A stretch of DNA of 64,000 bases from Macquaria australasica (Eukaryota; Chordata; Actinopteri; Centrarchiformes; Percichthyidae), in NCBI GenBank assembly GCA_005408345.1, contig SEMN01000174.1, positions 248,001-312,000 of the forward strand, written 5' to 3'. Shown in pieces: positions 29,521 to 44,817 of this stretch. Within the stretch, counting starts at the first letter, position 1. Each line of letters starts with the position of its first letter. Under the pieces are notes generated by a model. That model was not told where the DNA came from, ran no database searches, and saw only the letters and a program-made list of their open reading frames with translations. Both the position numbers and the translations under genes were made by a program.

Positions 29521-30959
29521 GCAGTAGATGTCAATAGGCCATGCATCATTCTCATGAGCAAAAAAGGAAGAATTTCTAATATATCTAATTTGGGCAAGTT
29601 CATAATGTAGTATATGTAAAATATACATGATGTTTAAGTGTTAAGGATATAAATAATTTATGACTGAATGTTATTAACCTAAAAAGTGTCCCATAACTAA
29701 CTGCTACTTTTTTAATTTGTGGGACTTTTAACTTTTTTTTTAAATAAACGAATGAACAGATTTTCAGTGGTGGTCAGACAGCACGTCTTTATGTATCTGC
29801 CATCCAGAGCAAATATTGTAATGCTCCTGATGAGCAGCGCTTCCCGGTGGATGTGTTTGAGATTGTTGCTGGAGCAGCTAGCATGTTGTCTTTGGCTGCT
29901 AGGATAATCCGAGCCTGTTTATTCAACAGGATGAGCATGAATGTTTAAACCCACAGCAAACAAACAGCCAAGCCCTCCCTAAGGATTTCAGCTTAATGCT
30001 AATGATATACAGTAAGCAGTAACAATTTTTTTTCACAGGTTAATGAACTGGGTGTTTTTCAGCCGACCGAGAGACTTACTTTTCAACGCTGCAAAGGTTG
30101 ATGTGTGAAAATGATAGATTGTCACGATAAGCTTTGTCTTAGCTGTTGTTGGGCTTTCTACAGAGTCGATTCTCATTTATGTTCCAGCGCTCCCCCTACT
30201 TTGATCCTCATGTTTCTTACAGCTGACTGTCAAGAAGAGAGGCCCCTGTTAAAACACACGGCTGACCGACTCAAATCCGATCCATCTCCTCTACGCAGCT
30301 GAGCTTCCTGCAGCTCTTTGCTCACAAAGGAATAATGAATCATTCAGAGTGATGAAACGGGAGGTCGCTGTAGAGTTCAGCGCCTTGTTTCAAAAAGCCC
30401 AAACGTGGCCCATCAATGCACCGCGAACATTACTTATTAAAAACCTGTGGACAGACAAAGCAGCGTATTCAACACCACAGCGACTAGTCAGAACTAACCT
30501 CAGGATGGGCGATGAGACAGATTTCAATAAAGATAGAAAATAGGTGGGATCGCTCTGAATTTTGCCAGTGTTGACTCCATGCCAATATATTTGTGCTAGG
30601 GTTAGACTTATATTGCTGATAAACAGGCGAAGATATATATATATTGATTGCTCTTTTATTACATGTCATTTATTGACCAGTGAGTGTTGTCGATGTCTGT
30701 TTTCATACAAAATCCTCCTTGACAGCTATATGTTTTTAAAGTGGCTATAATTGATAATTTTATAATAACAATGTATCATTAAATGACAACGTGAAAACAA
30801 TGTGACAATGTGAAATAGGTCGCTCGTAGTGATGAAACACCTGAATCCACCTGAAATTATCACCTGAATCTGCAGCTCACCTCGGCTTTACGTAGCTTTA
30901 TAGCAAGAGCTGTTGAGCTGTCCGGCCACAAAACACTTTACTGTTTGGTTCACTCTCTC

Positions 30960-31310
30960 CGCTCTCATTGCGTCGTTTTTGGCCGCAGCAGGCAGCTGTT
31001 TTCAGGGAAAAGGCTCTGATAACCCACTGTAGACTACCTGCTCAGCAGCAAACAGCAGACAGACACATTTAGAGGCTAGCTGGTGAACATCGTGGAAGAT
31101 TTAGCAGCTAAAGAGCCAGATATTTTTTCTCAGGAGTTGGTACAGACAGAGATAAAACAGAGTGAATATTGGACATTCTCCAGGTGGCCAGAAACACGAC
31201 TCCAAATTAATGATAATGTTGCTCTGTAACTGCTGGATGTGTAAATAAGCAGCTGTTTGCTAACAAGTTGCCATATCAACTTAAAAGGTGATAAAATGTC
31301 AATGTTGTGT
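30960..31310. repeat. Dispersed repeat copy (partner of 5040-5335)
   Basis: Shares GGTGGCCAGAAACACGACTC and neighbouring words with 5040-5335 in the same orientation. Diverged copies. Confidence 0.65.
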
Positions 31311-34300
31311 TCACAGCTAAAATAATCATAAAGTCTTTAAAACCTACAATGAAATTTTAATTTATTTGATAATCTCATTTACACCTTACCTAAGCTATCT
31401 TAAACCACTAAACATGTGTGAAGGGTTACTGCGAAGGAAGCTGTAAAGCTGTAAACTAGACTTATGAAGCCTGCTGAAATTAAACCGGCACAGGACACAG
31501 AAATATATTTTTGGGGTCTTTATTCTGAACAGAAAACTGGTGTTCAGTAGAGATAAATAATAAAAGCTTTAAATCAAAACATGCAGAATGTTCTCTGCTG
31601 TAAATGCAGTTCTCATAGAAGAAAAAAACAAAATCAGAATTAGCTGAGGACTCTCCTCTATACACTATAACACTCAGCCCTATTCAGTCTGCTGAAGGTG
31701 TAACTCCTAGGCTCTTTACTGCAGTCTGTACGGTGACAGTGTCAATAGCTCTGAACTACCGGCGCTAAACACACACTGCAAGAGACTGCATAAAGTCTGC
31801 CAACACAAATAGTGCAACAAACAAATATGCTTAGGAGTGCGTAACTTGGCCTACTATTTAAAAAAAACTACAAAAATACTGTTACAACAGAGTGCAAAAA
31901 TAACTATAATGGCTCATCCCTATAACCCAAAGAACCAACAGATTAACAATATTACATTCACAGGTCTGGTATTTTTACAGTGTATATGTTGACCTTGAGT
32001 ACTAACTTGTGCATCTTTTCCAGAGCGTGATCAAGGTGATGGCGGGACACAATTACATCGGGTTTCTCCCAAGGCTATGCTCTAGACACTGTTTGCATAT
32101 CTGTTACCATCCAACAAAAACAGACATATTAATGTACCACACTTCATCATCTGTAGTTAGCCCTTTAAACATCTATCACTTGATATTTACCTTCAAAACA
32201 GCTCATAATTCCCAGAGAAAACAGCACATGTCCACACCATGGTAAAAAAAAAAGATGGCTTTCTCTTCCCGGGTCACTCTGAACCGTTCCCAATATCCTT
32301 TGTACTCACAGGGGAGTACCCAAATTGAGACAGTGCCCTCTGGTGGCGTAAATAGTTATAGTCACATTTTTCCACCCGGCTACACTTAAATTACCATGGT
32401 AGAATTTTCAGTGTGGTCTGCAAGGTGTATCAGTGGGTTTTTTCTACCCTGACAACAATAAAACTGCTGGAAAAACAGAATATTTCGAAGGGTCAAAATG
32501 TTAAGATCTTGAATGTAGTCTAAAAATACTGGAAATGTGTTCTTCAAAATCCCATATCAGTCCAAACCGAGTCTGTATCTTTCTCTGTCTTTCTGCTCTG
32601 TCAGCAGTGGAGGAACAAAGAAGTTTGCAAAGCTCACTGCTCTCACAGTTCTCAGTCTAAAGAAATAATTCAACTATGTAGCATGGGAAGCTGATGTAAC
32701 CAAATGAACTTTATTTCCTGAAGGCAAAATGCTTTGACAGACAGGAACTCCGTGTCATTTTACAGCATTCTGCGGGGTCATATAGACTGTTAGCGAAAAT
32801 CTCAGCTTAAACATTAGCTGCATCAACCTTCAAAAGCCCAAATTGGCCGTGGCCTACTGTAATATAGGTTGTAAAAATCAAAGGTTGGATTTTTTTTGGC
32901 ATAAATAGTCATAACTATGACTCTGGAGACATGAAAGTGAAATAAAATAATGGCAGCCTCATGGTTGGAGTAGCTAAATGGAAAGCTTGCAGGTATGAAG
33001 CTTGCCGTCTGCTTGCCTGATGCCACTGGGCTGATAGAATAAGCTAAACAAAAAACATCTTAATGTCCATTGATTCCTGGAGAGAACAACTGACCCGGAG
33101 GGCCTGACTGTCAACCTATCACCTATGAAGTTGCCCTCGAGCAAGTCACTCAGAAACCATTCAGGACTTGATGTGACAGATAGTATATATGTGTATTACT
33201 GCTGTCACTGTTATATATGTCACTGTAGAATATGCAGCCAGTAATGCAAACACAGATCCTTGTCTGTGTGGGTTAATTATTCGTCGATCTGTTGGTAATG
33301 GCTCGGGGCTCCAGTAGGGGGATCGCGCTCCTCTTCCTCACTCAGTACAGACGAGTGAAGACGAGAGCTGCATGTGTTTGTCTCTTCATCTTTCCCCGTT
33401 ACTATTTTCCCAGTTTAAAGGTAATTACCGTCCACAAAACACTATAAATGTATGAACACGTTAGTAATAGACAGTTTTGAGTGTAATTGTTATGTTGTTT
33501 AAAGAGTTGTTGGCTAACCTAGTCGATGTGTAAGCTACCTGCCAGAGACCTCGTGGCGCCGCCGTAGAGTCCGGCTACTATTGTTATCATTCAAGCTAGT
33601 CACGCTTGCCTTCACATATTTTTGCTGGCACAACATTGACTGGGTTTGCTCCATATCTTAAACACCATGCAGTTTGTGTCTTGTGCTGCATGTTTGTGAT
33701 GATCGCTACATTAACTGAAAAAGAAATCACAAAACACTTTGTGATTGATTGGAGTGGATGTTTAGATTCCTGTAATAAGCAAATTCCACACATGGTGTTC
33801 TCTATTCATTTTTGCTAATAATTTAAAGCTGCATTAATATATTTTGCGGCCACAGGGGGCACGAAAACTCCACAGCAAGCAGCAGGCTACATAGAGGCTA
33901 CCTACCCTCTGATTGCTGCATAAAATTCTTAACCTCCTCTGCACTTTTTTCAAGTAAAAAAAAGAGAAGCTCGAACTGAACATAATTCAAAGATAAGGCA
34001 GTAAAGGACTGTTGTGCTGTAGATTGTAAAGCCCCTTGTGGCAAATCTGTGATTTGTGATATTGGGCTATATAAATAAAATTGACCTGCCTTGACTACTG
34101 ACCTTGTGCTATTTGTGGTAAAGCTGTATATACAATATTTATCATTCACGTATGTGTATTAATAATACCACAATGGGCATCAAATTTCTAATTTTTTAAA
34201 TGTATTAGACTTCCATTAGTTTGGAAAGCCCGATATCCACTTTAATAACAATGTTTATTTGCTAGATTGATGTAAATGCAGGAATCCTCTTTTATGTTAT

Positions 34301-36840
34301 GCAAACAGCAGAATACCAACAACAACAAAAAAACAACTTCAGTGGCTAAATGCCTCGTATACTAGCTTGTTCAGTTACTTTTTAGTAAACCATATTTCAG
34401 ATGTAACTAGTATTACTTTTTAATAGAAGCATTATGAAATCCAAAATACTGTTTTAGGTTTGTACAGAGTTGACTTACACTGTTGTGGATGTATTCATCC
34501 TATTTTAAGCCCCAACTGCAAATTGTATATTTTGGTTGTGGATTAGGTTGTTTGGTATCAGCCGTATAAAGAAAAACACTTTGCTAAATCTGTACTTTTG
34601 AAGTCATCCAGTTTCCCTGATAATCGCTAAAAATATACATATTGTGCTGCTCTCTTTCAGCAGACTAAATATGTTTTACTTCAGCAGTCTTTTATCAGTC
34701 GCAGAGCAGTTGGCAGCATGACACTGGGGCATAAAACACCAGGCTGGAATGAGTTATTGATTATTACAGTGTGTAGAAGTGTAGAATTATCATCCTAAGG
34801 GAATGGTTTGAAATAAGAAAGTCAGGGATTTTGTGGTCTAAGCTCAGTTTGAGATGAATGGTACTATAAGACAAAAAGAAAAACATACTGTAGCGGCATC
34901 ATTGCCACCAGGAGTTGTTAAAAGTCACAAAAATATAGAGGACAGTGATGTTGTATGGTTTGAAAGTAATACTTCAATTTGAGGATGTGGGATGACTTTG
35001 CGATTCAAACAGCAGACTGATTTGGTTCTGGCCTACACCTAATCCCCAGTACAGTCAATTAACTTTAATTCCTCAGCGAGAGAGACAGCGACAGGGTTTT
35101 TCCTCTGGTCGACTAACCTCAGTAATAACTCTTCATTAGTTCAGAGAGGGCTGAAAGGGAATGAAAGGATTGCTGTGTGTGATTCTCCCACTGAGCTTAA
35201 CAACGTTGTTCCTGATTCGTGTGATGAATGCTTCATATGTGTCCGTAAGAAATACTTGTCACTTACCTTAGGATCGCGGCTTTGTCACTGAGTTGGGGAA
35301 TTGCACTCAGTGGATTTATGTGCAAAGTAAATTGTGTTAAATGACTGTGGAGTAACGTGTGAGCACTATGTGAATTGTAGGTTCTTTTCTCCCCAACAAT
35401 TGCTTTGTAATTAGTCTGCAAAAAAGCAAAGCAAAATTTAATTAAGCCATTATATTGTCACTTTGATTTGACTTTTGACCATTTGCTGGTCAGAAAGATC
35501 AGTTGAAATATTTTTTAAAGGCAGAGATGCTCTGGAAGCAGAAATAAGACTTAAGATATTTTGGCAGAACAATGAGTTGGTTAACTGGCAACCTTGAATG
35601 AAAAAAAAAAAAGAACTGTTTCAAACTTAGAGCCAATTAATCCTGCTTTTGCCACAGTGTGATCTTCATATCTTGTGTTTTTTTAGTTTTTGCCTGTTGT
35701 GTACCTAAATGACATTAGCTATAGAATTTACACAATGAGTTTGAATTCTCTGATTAAGAAACATTTACATAACTAAAACTTGAATGTGCATTAGTAATCT
35801 AGTTGATATTTAAACAGTCACAAACACAAGGGGACCTGTTCTTACATTTTTCACAACCCTGACCCCTAACCCAGGGATTCCTGATGGCTTACTGTTGCTG
35901 ATCCAATACTACAAAGTGTTGTTGAAATCCTGTGTGTGTACCTTTTTTTTTTGCCTTTGCATGAGTGAGAAGTATTGCTGTCTCTTCCGTCAGCAACTAT
36001 GTAATTTCTTAATACCCTTAAGCAAGGCACTTAACCTGCCAAGTTGCTCCAAAAGCAGGAGATTTCGTTTGAACCTCTTTGTCCAGCTGCCACAATGTGT
36101 GTTTATGTGTTTGTGTTCATCCTCTGCTTGGTATATAAAGGCTCAGGCAAGCTTCCAAGTGGAGGCAGGTCAAGTGGGGAGAGAGTGCAGATGTATTTTT
36201 CTGTTCTCTTAAACCTGATTATGTCCTGTAGTCTTTACACTTTTGGCTGCTCATGTAGAGGACTACAAAGGAGATATTAGACAACAATGGCTTTAATGCT
36301 GCAAGTCACACTACACCCATGAGACTACTGGAAACCTACTGTAACTTTCCACCTCAAACCTCCTGAACAGCACATTCTGTAGACTCTCCCTGATGTCAGT
36401 ATCAGTGGGTCCCCCAGAGACTCGATCTAAAATCTGTCACTCTGCGGGGTCAGAACAAAATGGAGCCAACTCACTGCTGCACTATTATTTATAGATGGCC
36501 CTGTGATCATGCTCAGCTGCAGCAACCGCAGCATCAAACAAAACCGGGTCACTGAATATGTATATGTTCATGCATCCTTACAGACGCTGTTCTTAATGAG
36601 CTCAGGCAGGGAGTCGTGCACTCAAGTCATCACCAGTGCTGCTGTGTGATGCTCTGAGATACAATAAGGACAAGTGAACACTTTGGTGAAGCGTAGGTGC
36701 ATTTGAGGTGATGACATATAGACCTGTTGTCAATCATCTGACTCCATCTCTTCTATGGATAACATAATGACAGGAACAGCTTTTTGTACATTTAGGCGGT
36801 TTCTAAACCTTGGTGTTAGGACCTCATGTAGGACAGCCAT
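31311..36840. other. Gene-free stretch
   Basis: No open reading here shows a known domain. A locally GC-richer patch lies at about 33300-33600 but I see no first exon there. It includes the repeat fragment 34010-34090. Confidence 0.4.
34010..34090 (-). repeat. Fragment of the 'cccaatatcacaaatcac' repeat family, inverted
   Basis: Plus strand reads TGTGATTTGTGATATTGGGC then TATATAAATAAAATTGAC, the inverse of the start of the copy at 29341-29520. Confidence 0.65.
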
Positions 36841-37315
36841 GCTTGTGGCGTGGCTCTAGGGATGGCAATGACAGCTGGCCGGTCTGCCACTATCGGATGG
36901 ATTACAATGATATTTTGTACAGACATTCATTGTGCTCAAAAGATGAATCCTAATGACTTTGGTGATCCCCTGACTTTTCTTCTAGTGCCACCATGAGGTT
37001 CACATTTGTGGTTTTGAGGGAAATGTCTCAACATCCGCAGGATGAATTGAAAAACTTTGGCGATCCCCTGACTTTGCCACCATCAAGTCAAAAGTTGTAC
37101 TGTTGTTTGTGATCAAACACCTGTTAAACTAATGACATTCCCATCAGCCTCAGCTGTACTTCGTGGTTTGTGCTAATTATAAAATGTAGGCATGCTAACA
37201 TGCTAAAATAAGCTGGTGAACAAGGTAAACATTCTACCTGCTTAGCATCAGCATGTTAGCATTGTCAATGTGTTAGTACAGCCTCATAGAGAAGCTAGCA
37301 TGGCTGTAAACTTGT
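36840..37315 (+). repeat. Abundant 'ttagcatgc' repeat family, copy
   Basis: Runs from GTGGCGTGGCTCTAGGGATG to GCTAGCATGGCTGTAAACTT, with the inner words ACTTTGGTGATCCCCTGACT and CATGCTAACATGCTAAAATA. Same order as in the copies at 38872, 40479, 44818, 54035 and 62837. Confidence 0.8.
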
Positions 37316-38871
37316 TTTTGTGTATTTTTAAAAATTAGATATTGAGTTTTCATTTAAAAAAATGTCAGGAGTAATATATACATTATAAAGGTAAATAGGT
37401 TAGGTCTTAACTCAAGGTCCCCTTAGAGGGGTCTTGATGAGTGCAGCTATAAAGACAATTTCCTCATTATGACAAGATATGTTAAAAATATTTTCTCTCC
37501 TTGTGACAGCACTGCATTGGTGCACTATTGCTATTAAAGTGCTGTCCCATGATCACCAAAACATATTACTATCTGTCTCACTAGAACAACCACGAGAGCT
37601 AAGTAGTGTTTTAACTGATGTGAAGACGCATAAATCCCCCTAATTTCCTCATGTATGCCATAATGCTAAAATAGTGTCATTTTAGCAGTTAAGTGTCCAG
37701 GATATGTTGCTCACTGATGGGTTAGCAGTTATGGTGCGTGCGGTACAGAGAACCTGGTGGTTAAGCTCCGAGCTAGAATATATTGTCCCATTGATGTTGA
37801 AAATCAGACCAGGAACTCTGTCTCTCCTGTGGCAGCGTTGAAAAGATTTATGAAATGTTTTGCTCAAGCAGATATAATGTCAAGTCAGCCGAATTTTTCC
37901 TCAAGCTGGTGTAAGAGCAAGCACAAAGAAAAGAGTTTTTCTACTTTGCCAAGGTCAAGTAATTGTCAAGTTATTTGTGTTTCTAAGTACAATAACAAGC
38001 TTCATTTTATGATGTTCATAAAAACATCATAAAAAATAAATTTCATAAAAAAGAGCCGCAAACTAAAATATCTCTCCTACGTTGTAGATCTTTGTAGATC
38101 TTGATATATTGTTTGCAAATACTGGGCATTGTTTGTGTCTCCTTGTCTTAATCTATATTCCTTTTGATTGTCTGAATTTATCTCAGATAGTTTGAAACTG
38201 TGGCTTATATTTCACTTTAAGAATGTCTTCAGTTGTATTTTCTTCTGTCTATGAATAATTGATCTGATGTTCTTTAGAGACACTATCTGTTAGGTTTGCA
38301 TTTGGTGCCTGGGTTTAGCGAAGCCCCCCACAGCTAACACTGGCATTTTATCTTCTGACCTTTGATGTTGTTTTTAATGTTCTTTCTCTTGAAACTTAAA
38401 AAGAAAACCGCCCCAAGTCTTTGTTACTGTCACCTAAATCCAACCCGTATTATCTTGGAGACTGTCTTGTCACTTATCTGCTTTTTCACTGCTGGTGATC
38501 AACAGATTTGGGTCGAGCAAGTCTCTGCCAGCCGCTATCTTCTGGATGCCACGACTGCATTGTCTGCAGAGGCACGAAAGACCTTGTCATCAGAGTGTGC
38601 ATCAACAACCACTCGAATCCACCATGAGATTTTTAAGCAGCACCACAGCCCTGCTGCGATGGTGTAATTTTTTGTTCAGAATCAAAGTTGCAGGTGTGGC
38701 ACAGAGCTAAAACAGGAATTTAATTAAAGTTTCTTTTTTTGTTTTGTTTTTTTAATTGAAGATCAGTGCAAAATAGAAAATGTGCACCAAACGATTATGA
38801 ATTAATAATAAAAAAAACCCAATAATTAATAATAAAAATTAATGAATTAACAACATTTTTACATTTCAACA

Positions 38872-39476
38872 TGTGGTGTGGCTTTAGGGATGGCAGTGTC
38901 GGTCTGTCGGCCGTCAGTTGGTCCACCATTTTGGTCTGGACTGAAATATCTTGAAAACTGTTGGATGGATTGCAATTTTCCTTTTAGCATCTAAAGCAGG
39001 TCAACATTTGTAGCCAGTGTAATATCTCAACATCTACTTGATGGATCGCCATTCAATTTTGTATAGACATTCATAGTCCCCAGACCATAATTTCTAATAA
39101 CTTTGGTGATCCCGACTTTTCCTCTAGGTTCACATTAGTGGTTTTAAGGGAAATGTCTCAACAACTATTGGATGGATTGCCATGAAACAAGGTACAGACC
39201 TACCTTAGGATATATTGTAATAACTTTGGTGATCCTCTGAGTTTTCATCCAGCAACATCATCAGGTCAAAATTTTAATTTGTCCAAAACTTTGGTTCGTG
39301 ACCAAATACATGTAAAATTATTGACATTCCCATCAGCCACAACTGTACTTGGTAAACATTATACCTGCTAAACAGCATGTTAGCAATATCATTGTGAGCA
39401 TGCTGAAATAAGCTCAAAGCACCACTGTGCTTAAGTAGAGCCTTGCAGAACCGCTAGGATGGCTGTAGACTCTTGT
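38872..39476 (+). repeat. Abundant 'ttagcatgc' repeat family, longest uninterrupted copy
   Basis: About 600 bases from GTGGTGTGGCTTTAGGGATG to GGATGGCTGTAGACTCTTG. It contains two internal units starting GTTGGATGGATTGC, so the family itself contains an ancient internal repeat. Confidence 0.8.
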
Positions 39477-42400
39477 GTCTTGTTACATTTTAAAATTCCC
39501 CATCACCCCTTCACTCCAACAACTTTACCGCCCAATCCTGGCCAACAAGCACAGTATTGCAAGAGCGTAGTATATAGTATACGGATTTGTTCAACATGAA
39601 TGACAAATCGAGCAGGACTTATACAAAAAGTATGCAAACACACAAATGTCAGAACAGAAGAAGGAAAGAAAAAAAAACACAACTCTCCAGATCCCATCAA
39701 GACTGTTTAAAATAACTTGCTTCTCAGTCTCGTCAGGTGACAGGCCTCTAAAAAATGGAGATTATGGGTTGCCAGTGGGAGTAGAAATTATCTCCTCTGA
39801 ATCCAAATTTAAATTAGTCAAATTTCAGGAATGACAGGAAATCACACAGCCAGAAATTACATGAATGTGGAGCCACTGGTTTCCCCTGAAGCAGTGTTTA
39901 AGTGTTTTAAAGAATAAAACTTACCTGCTGCAGGCGTCCTGAATGTTAATAAAGATGAAAAGACCGCAAAACAATTAACATTGTTTAAATTAAAGGCTCA
40001 GTTCACCCAAATTAAAAAAACAAAACACGTTTTGTCACATATCGTGTGGTATTTAACTATGCTGATAGTTCAGTCAGCCAAATAACAACTTGATATTTAG
40101 TGTTTAGGCCCCCAACTCGTCACTCCCCACTAGGAAGCACCAAGTTCTGCACAGTGCGGAGTGGGGAGTGACAGGCTCGAGTCGACTGCCTGAACTAGTT
40201 TGCAGGCCTGCATCATTTTTGGCATTATGTGCTGAGATTGTGAGGTATCAGCCTCTGAAATTACCTTTGCCACCCTAATATTATGGAGGTAGGAGGAATG
40301 CTGTTTGGGGTGCTTAAAGCATTGAAAAGGGACATTTGAAAAACTCAACAGCAACACCTCTTTCCAAAAACAATGTCCCAATTAGTCAGGATATATTACT
40401 CAAACTTTCTGTCAACAGTTTTACATTTCTTCGATACCAATTAGTTCTGTTTAAAAGTGATATCAGGATAAATTACAATAACTTTGGTGATCCCTCAACT
40501 TTTCATCTAGCACCATCAACAGGTCAAAACTTCAGTTTGTCCAATATTTGGTTTATGTATATTACCAAATACTTGCAAAACTAATGACATTGGCTTGGCT
40601 GTACTTTGTGTTTTGTGCTAAATAGCAAAACTAAGACAATTAACATGGTAAACATTACTGCATACCTGCTAAACATCAGCTTATTAGCATTGTCATTGTG
40701 AGCATGTTAGCATGCAGATGTTAGCATTTAGCACAAAGCACCACTGTGCCTAAGTGCAGCCCTTTCTGGGCTTAGAGTACAGTGAACAAAATTCCTTTCA
40801 CCCCCATCGTGTTGGGTTGACAGCAGATATATCAGACTCAGGTTATCTCAAAACCTCGGCACATAAAGCCAAACAATCTACATGGCTAGATTCCAATATA
40901 GAGGTAATTAAAAACATATGTCTTTTTGTAATTTGGGTGAACTGACCCTTGAACACAGGTAAAGTTTGTGAAAATAAAGAAACAGAATGTGTTGCATTGG
41001 CTTCAACTTCCCATGTGCACACTGCCTTTGTCAAACTAGTGTAATTCTTCTTACAGCAGCCCCCACTGTGGGATCCGATGGAACCTGTCAACAATATCGT
41101 GTGATTAGCTGTGTTGTCTTGTGGGAAAACATGTCCACCTCGCTTTCTGGTTCAGTGCTTCTGTTTACATCTACCTACTAACATCTTGTGGTCAGCACAT
41201 CACACCTCTGCCAGGGAATGTCAGCAAAGGAAAAACACAATGCCACAGAGAGCTTGAATATATTTGTATGCAGCAACACGTCTGACTGGACATATATACA
41301 GTAAAAATCACCCACTATAAGAAAGAGAGAGAGAGAAACATACATGAAAAGCTGGTGAGTCTCATCCCCTCCTCTCCAGTCTGAACATGTACAGAGCTCC
41401 CTGAGCTCAATGCCTCTGCTTTTGATCCTGTCAGCTCTGCGTGGCTCTCTCGGATGGGTCACCGGATGAGAGCTTTGGGTCTGGCTCCTCCACAAGGAAG
41501 AAACCTGGACCTCAAAGAGAGGTCAGAAAGAAAAACTCAAACCCCGGGTCCTCGGGGAGAGGAGACAGACTGCTTATCAGAGGCTTATCAAGCCGTGGAG
41601 GGTTATATGCACAGTCAGGCCTCTGAGAATTGGTATTAAAACTGAAGAGGTAAGAGGGAGAGCGAAAGGGAAGTGGGGATGAAGGATGGAAGGAAGAGGG
41701 AGTGATGGGTCTCTGAGGGAGAGAATAAAAGAGATTAGTTTTAGATGAGAAGAGCTTCATTGTCATCAGGCAACACTTTTCTTTGTCTCTTTAATCAGCT
41801 TCTTCGTCTCTTTCTCAAAACACAGACAGAGACAAGAGAGATTTAATTCTTTTCCAGGACTATAAACACTTTAGGGGCTATTTAATTTTCATTACAGGCC
41901 CTGATGCTCATTAACAAATTCAATATGTTTGTAGAGCATCACAGGGACTCTGTGGCTCACACTGGCACCTCTGAAAGGGAGGTACCATATCAATTCCCAG
42001 TGTGGTCTGTGTGGCGTTTGTATGTTTCCCCGTCTTCAGTTACCTCCCATGTTCCAAAAATATGTGAATTGAAAAACAATCCGTTGATGTGACCTCACAG
42101 ACTGGAGGGGAAGCAATAGAGGGTCCAGAAAATGTAGACTAAGCCTGGTTTCATAGGGGCAAACTTTTAAATGCCTTTGATAAATATACAAGAGGTCGAT
42201 GTAAATGTTTGTAAAGACACAGTATACTGTCTTCCCTACGTGTTTAATGATGTACGAAGTTAGACAGCAAGCTAAACTCCATCCAGTAAAAGCATTTCCC
42301 GCCATTTATTTCTGCCGTACAGAGTAGATGCAGACGTATTGGCTCTATAATGACTTTGAGTAAAACTGCAAAAGAAATAAAATACCACAACTCATGAACT

Positions 42401-44817
42401 CCATTCCTTACAGAATATTCACCAAATTACTCTATAAGAAATATAGCTGCATAACATAAATTAACATTCTTCTTCTGGAATAGGACGTTAACTATGCTAA
42501 CAGTGTTTACTAAGTTCGTGCTAAGTGCTAGCATAATCTTAATCTAAACAAACGGATTACTTATCAGTAAAGCATCTATGACATGTACAGAGTAAAAAAA
42601 CTACTTACAGCCATTGCTCTTGTAAACGCTGTAAACAAGGATCGGTGACAATTAAATCAGGAGCTCTAGACACTAATACGTGTAAACTAAGAGTGAATGC
42701 ATTGTCAATCGTGGAATTATAGCACTACCGTTACTGACCACAGAGGGGAGCTGTTGCAACTAAAACATAAATGAAACAAAGTCTATTAAAGAGAATACAG
42801 AACACAGAGATGTCAATAAAGGTCAAATATATGGAAAAGTGTATTAAAAGATCACAGGATAGGCCAAAGGGTTTCAGATCGTTTTAGGACATTAATTGTA
42901 AATAAAAATATTACCCGAAAAGCATTGGTCGCACCATTTTTAAGCCCTGATTTTTAAGCCTGTGTGTAGCCTGAGGGGTGAAGCCCAGTGCAAAGAAAAA
43001 GTTCCTATCGCCCATTGCCGCACCACTCGCTGCTGCTCGAGTCTCAATCAGATATTGCAGATGTAATACTAGTTCTGGGCAGGAGAGCAAATATGCATCT
43101 AAATTATTCCTGCGCTTCTAAAAGGTAGCACAGACAGGCCACCTGCTACAAGAAGAAACTCGCCACCAGTATAAAATCACCACCAATGTCGGTCAAAACT
43201 ACAAAAGCAAGAGTCCTGTTGTAATATGTTTCACTTTTTATTCCGACAGCACTACCAACCACAGCCTATTTTAATACATTGACTCTGCTGAACATGAAAA
43301 CACCCCGGTTCATATGTGGAGCAGCACATCAGACCCAGTTCTTACATCACGACACGACACACAACAGCAGGTGAATGTTAGGTGAAAATATAAACATACA
43401 CAGATATCAACTGATGACAAATTCAAATGACTTGTTTGTTTTTGTTTTTTTGACAGTTTAACTTTTAATAGCTATGTTTAAAAAATCAACTAATATAACA
43501 AACATTTCAGTTAATTTCATTTTGTACACAAGTATACAACACACATCAGCTCCTTTTGTTGAAGACTTTGTTAAAGTAATATTTCTTAATGGTCACGGAA
43601 ATGTAGAGACTAGGAGGTCTGTATGTTCATTTCTATGTATGTATGATTTTAAATTTTAAATTTTAAATAAAATAATATCTGGAAAAAAAGTCATTGATGG
43701 CTTTGGTGGCCGCGCTCTGGTCAGCTTTACCAACTAAAGTAGAGCCCCCAAAGTATTTTCACACATTCACCATCTTAGTGACTTCAAGAAGTCATGGAAA
43801 CACAGGAACTGCAGCCATGGGAAAAGAACAGACGCCTGCTCATTCCAGCTCAACATTTTGTTCCCATTTCTTTGCCTTCTTCTTCTCTGACGTTAAGGCA
43901 GCAAACAGTTGAATTAACTTCTTCAGCTGTCGGCTGTCTGCACGACTGTGTGTTTGCCCTCCAATGGACTGGAAACATGTCCAGGATGTTTGCTTGCCCT
44001 GTAGATAGACTTCAGCCTGCAATGATAAGATTAAATGCAGTATATTATAGGGAATGGATATACAGGGATCCAATATTGAGGGTGTAATATTCTTAATGAA
44101 TGGGCAAAGGCCAAATATGAATATATTATCAGGATATGAACAGATACAGATTTCTCCCGTCACCCGACTGACACAATTTGCCACAGACGTCACACCACTT
44201 CTTAGTCATAACTCAGTCTAATCTAAACACACAGACATCGTAAACACCTCGTTACAATTAGCAGAACTCTGTGCAGTGATATAAGGATATCAGCTGTCCA
44301 TGGAGAATAAATGTCCATAAATCATAGAAAACTGTTTGTACAGTGCAAACAGGACCTGCTGGTAGCCAAAGCCAAAAACACAAAGCCGCAGATATTTTTC
44401 AGTTCAATATTCAGACATTCAGCAAGGTTCCTCTTCACTAACGTTTCACCAGCAGTGCAAGGTGGAGCTTAACTGATGATCCACAGGTGTTATTTTTACC
44501 TCAGGATCCGATATTGAAGCCTGGCACCTTTCAGGACTTCACAGTAGACAAGAAACTGACGAGCTGAAGCTGGGGACAGTCTCGAAAGTGCATTCAAAAT
44601 GATCAAGACAGTCAGTACCGTTCTCATTTTTTAGACCACTTTTTTCCATTGTAATCAAGACCGCCTCCCATTGCATGCACAACCTCCTTTAAAAAAATTA
44701 TAAAATCATGTAATGTGCCATGGCCCATTTTTTGTCAATATCCTTCTATTGACAAAAAAGTAGAAATGACAATAGAAAACAAGGAAGGAATCCAGATAAT
44801 TTCCATTTTCCAATTTT
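39477..44817. other. Gene-free stretch (apart from the repeat copy at 40479-40770)
   Basis: Open readings are short and without domain resemblance. A 13-bp perfect hairpin (GTCACTCCCCACT at 40119, inverse at 40160) is the only local structure I noted. Confidence 0.4.
40479..40770 (+). repeat. Abundant 'ttagcatgc' repeat family, partial copy
   Basis: Starts at ATAACTTTGGTGATCCCTCA and ends at CACCACTGTGCCTAAGTGCA; the first half of the family is missing. Confidence 0.75.

Noticed and set aside
40119..40172. 13-bp perfect hairpin
   Set aside because: Short arms with a 28-base loop; such hairpins are expected by chance in 64 kb.
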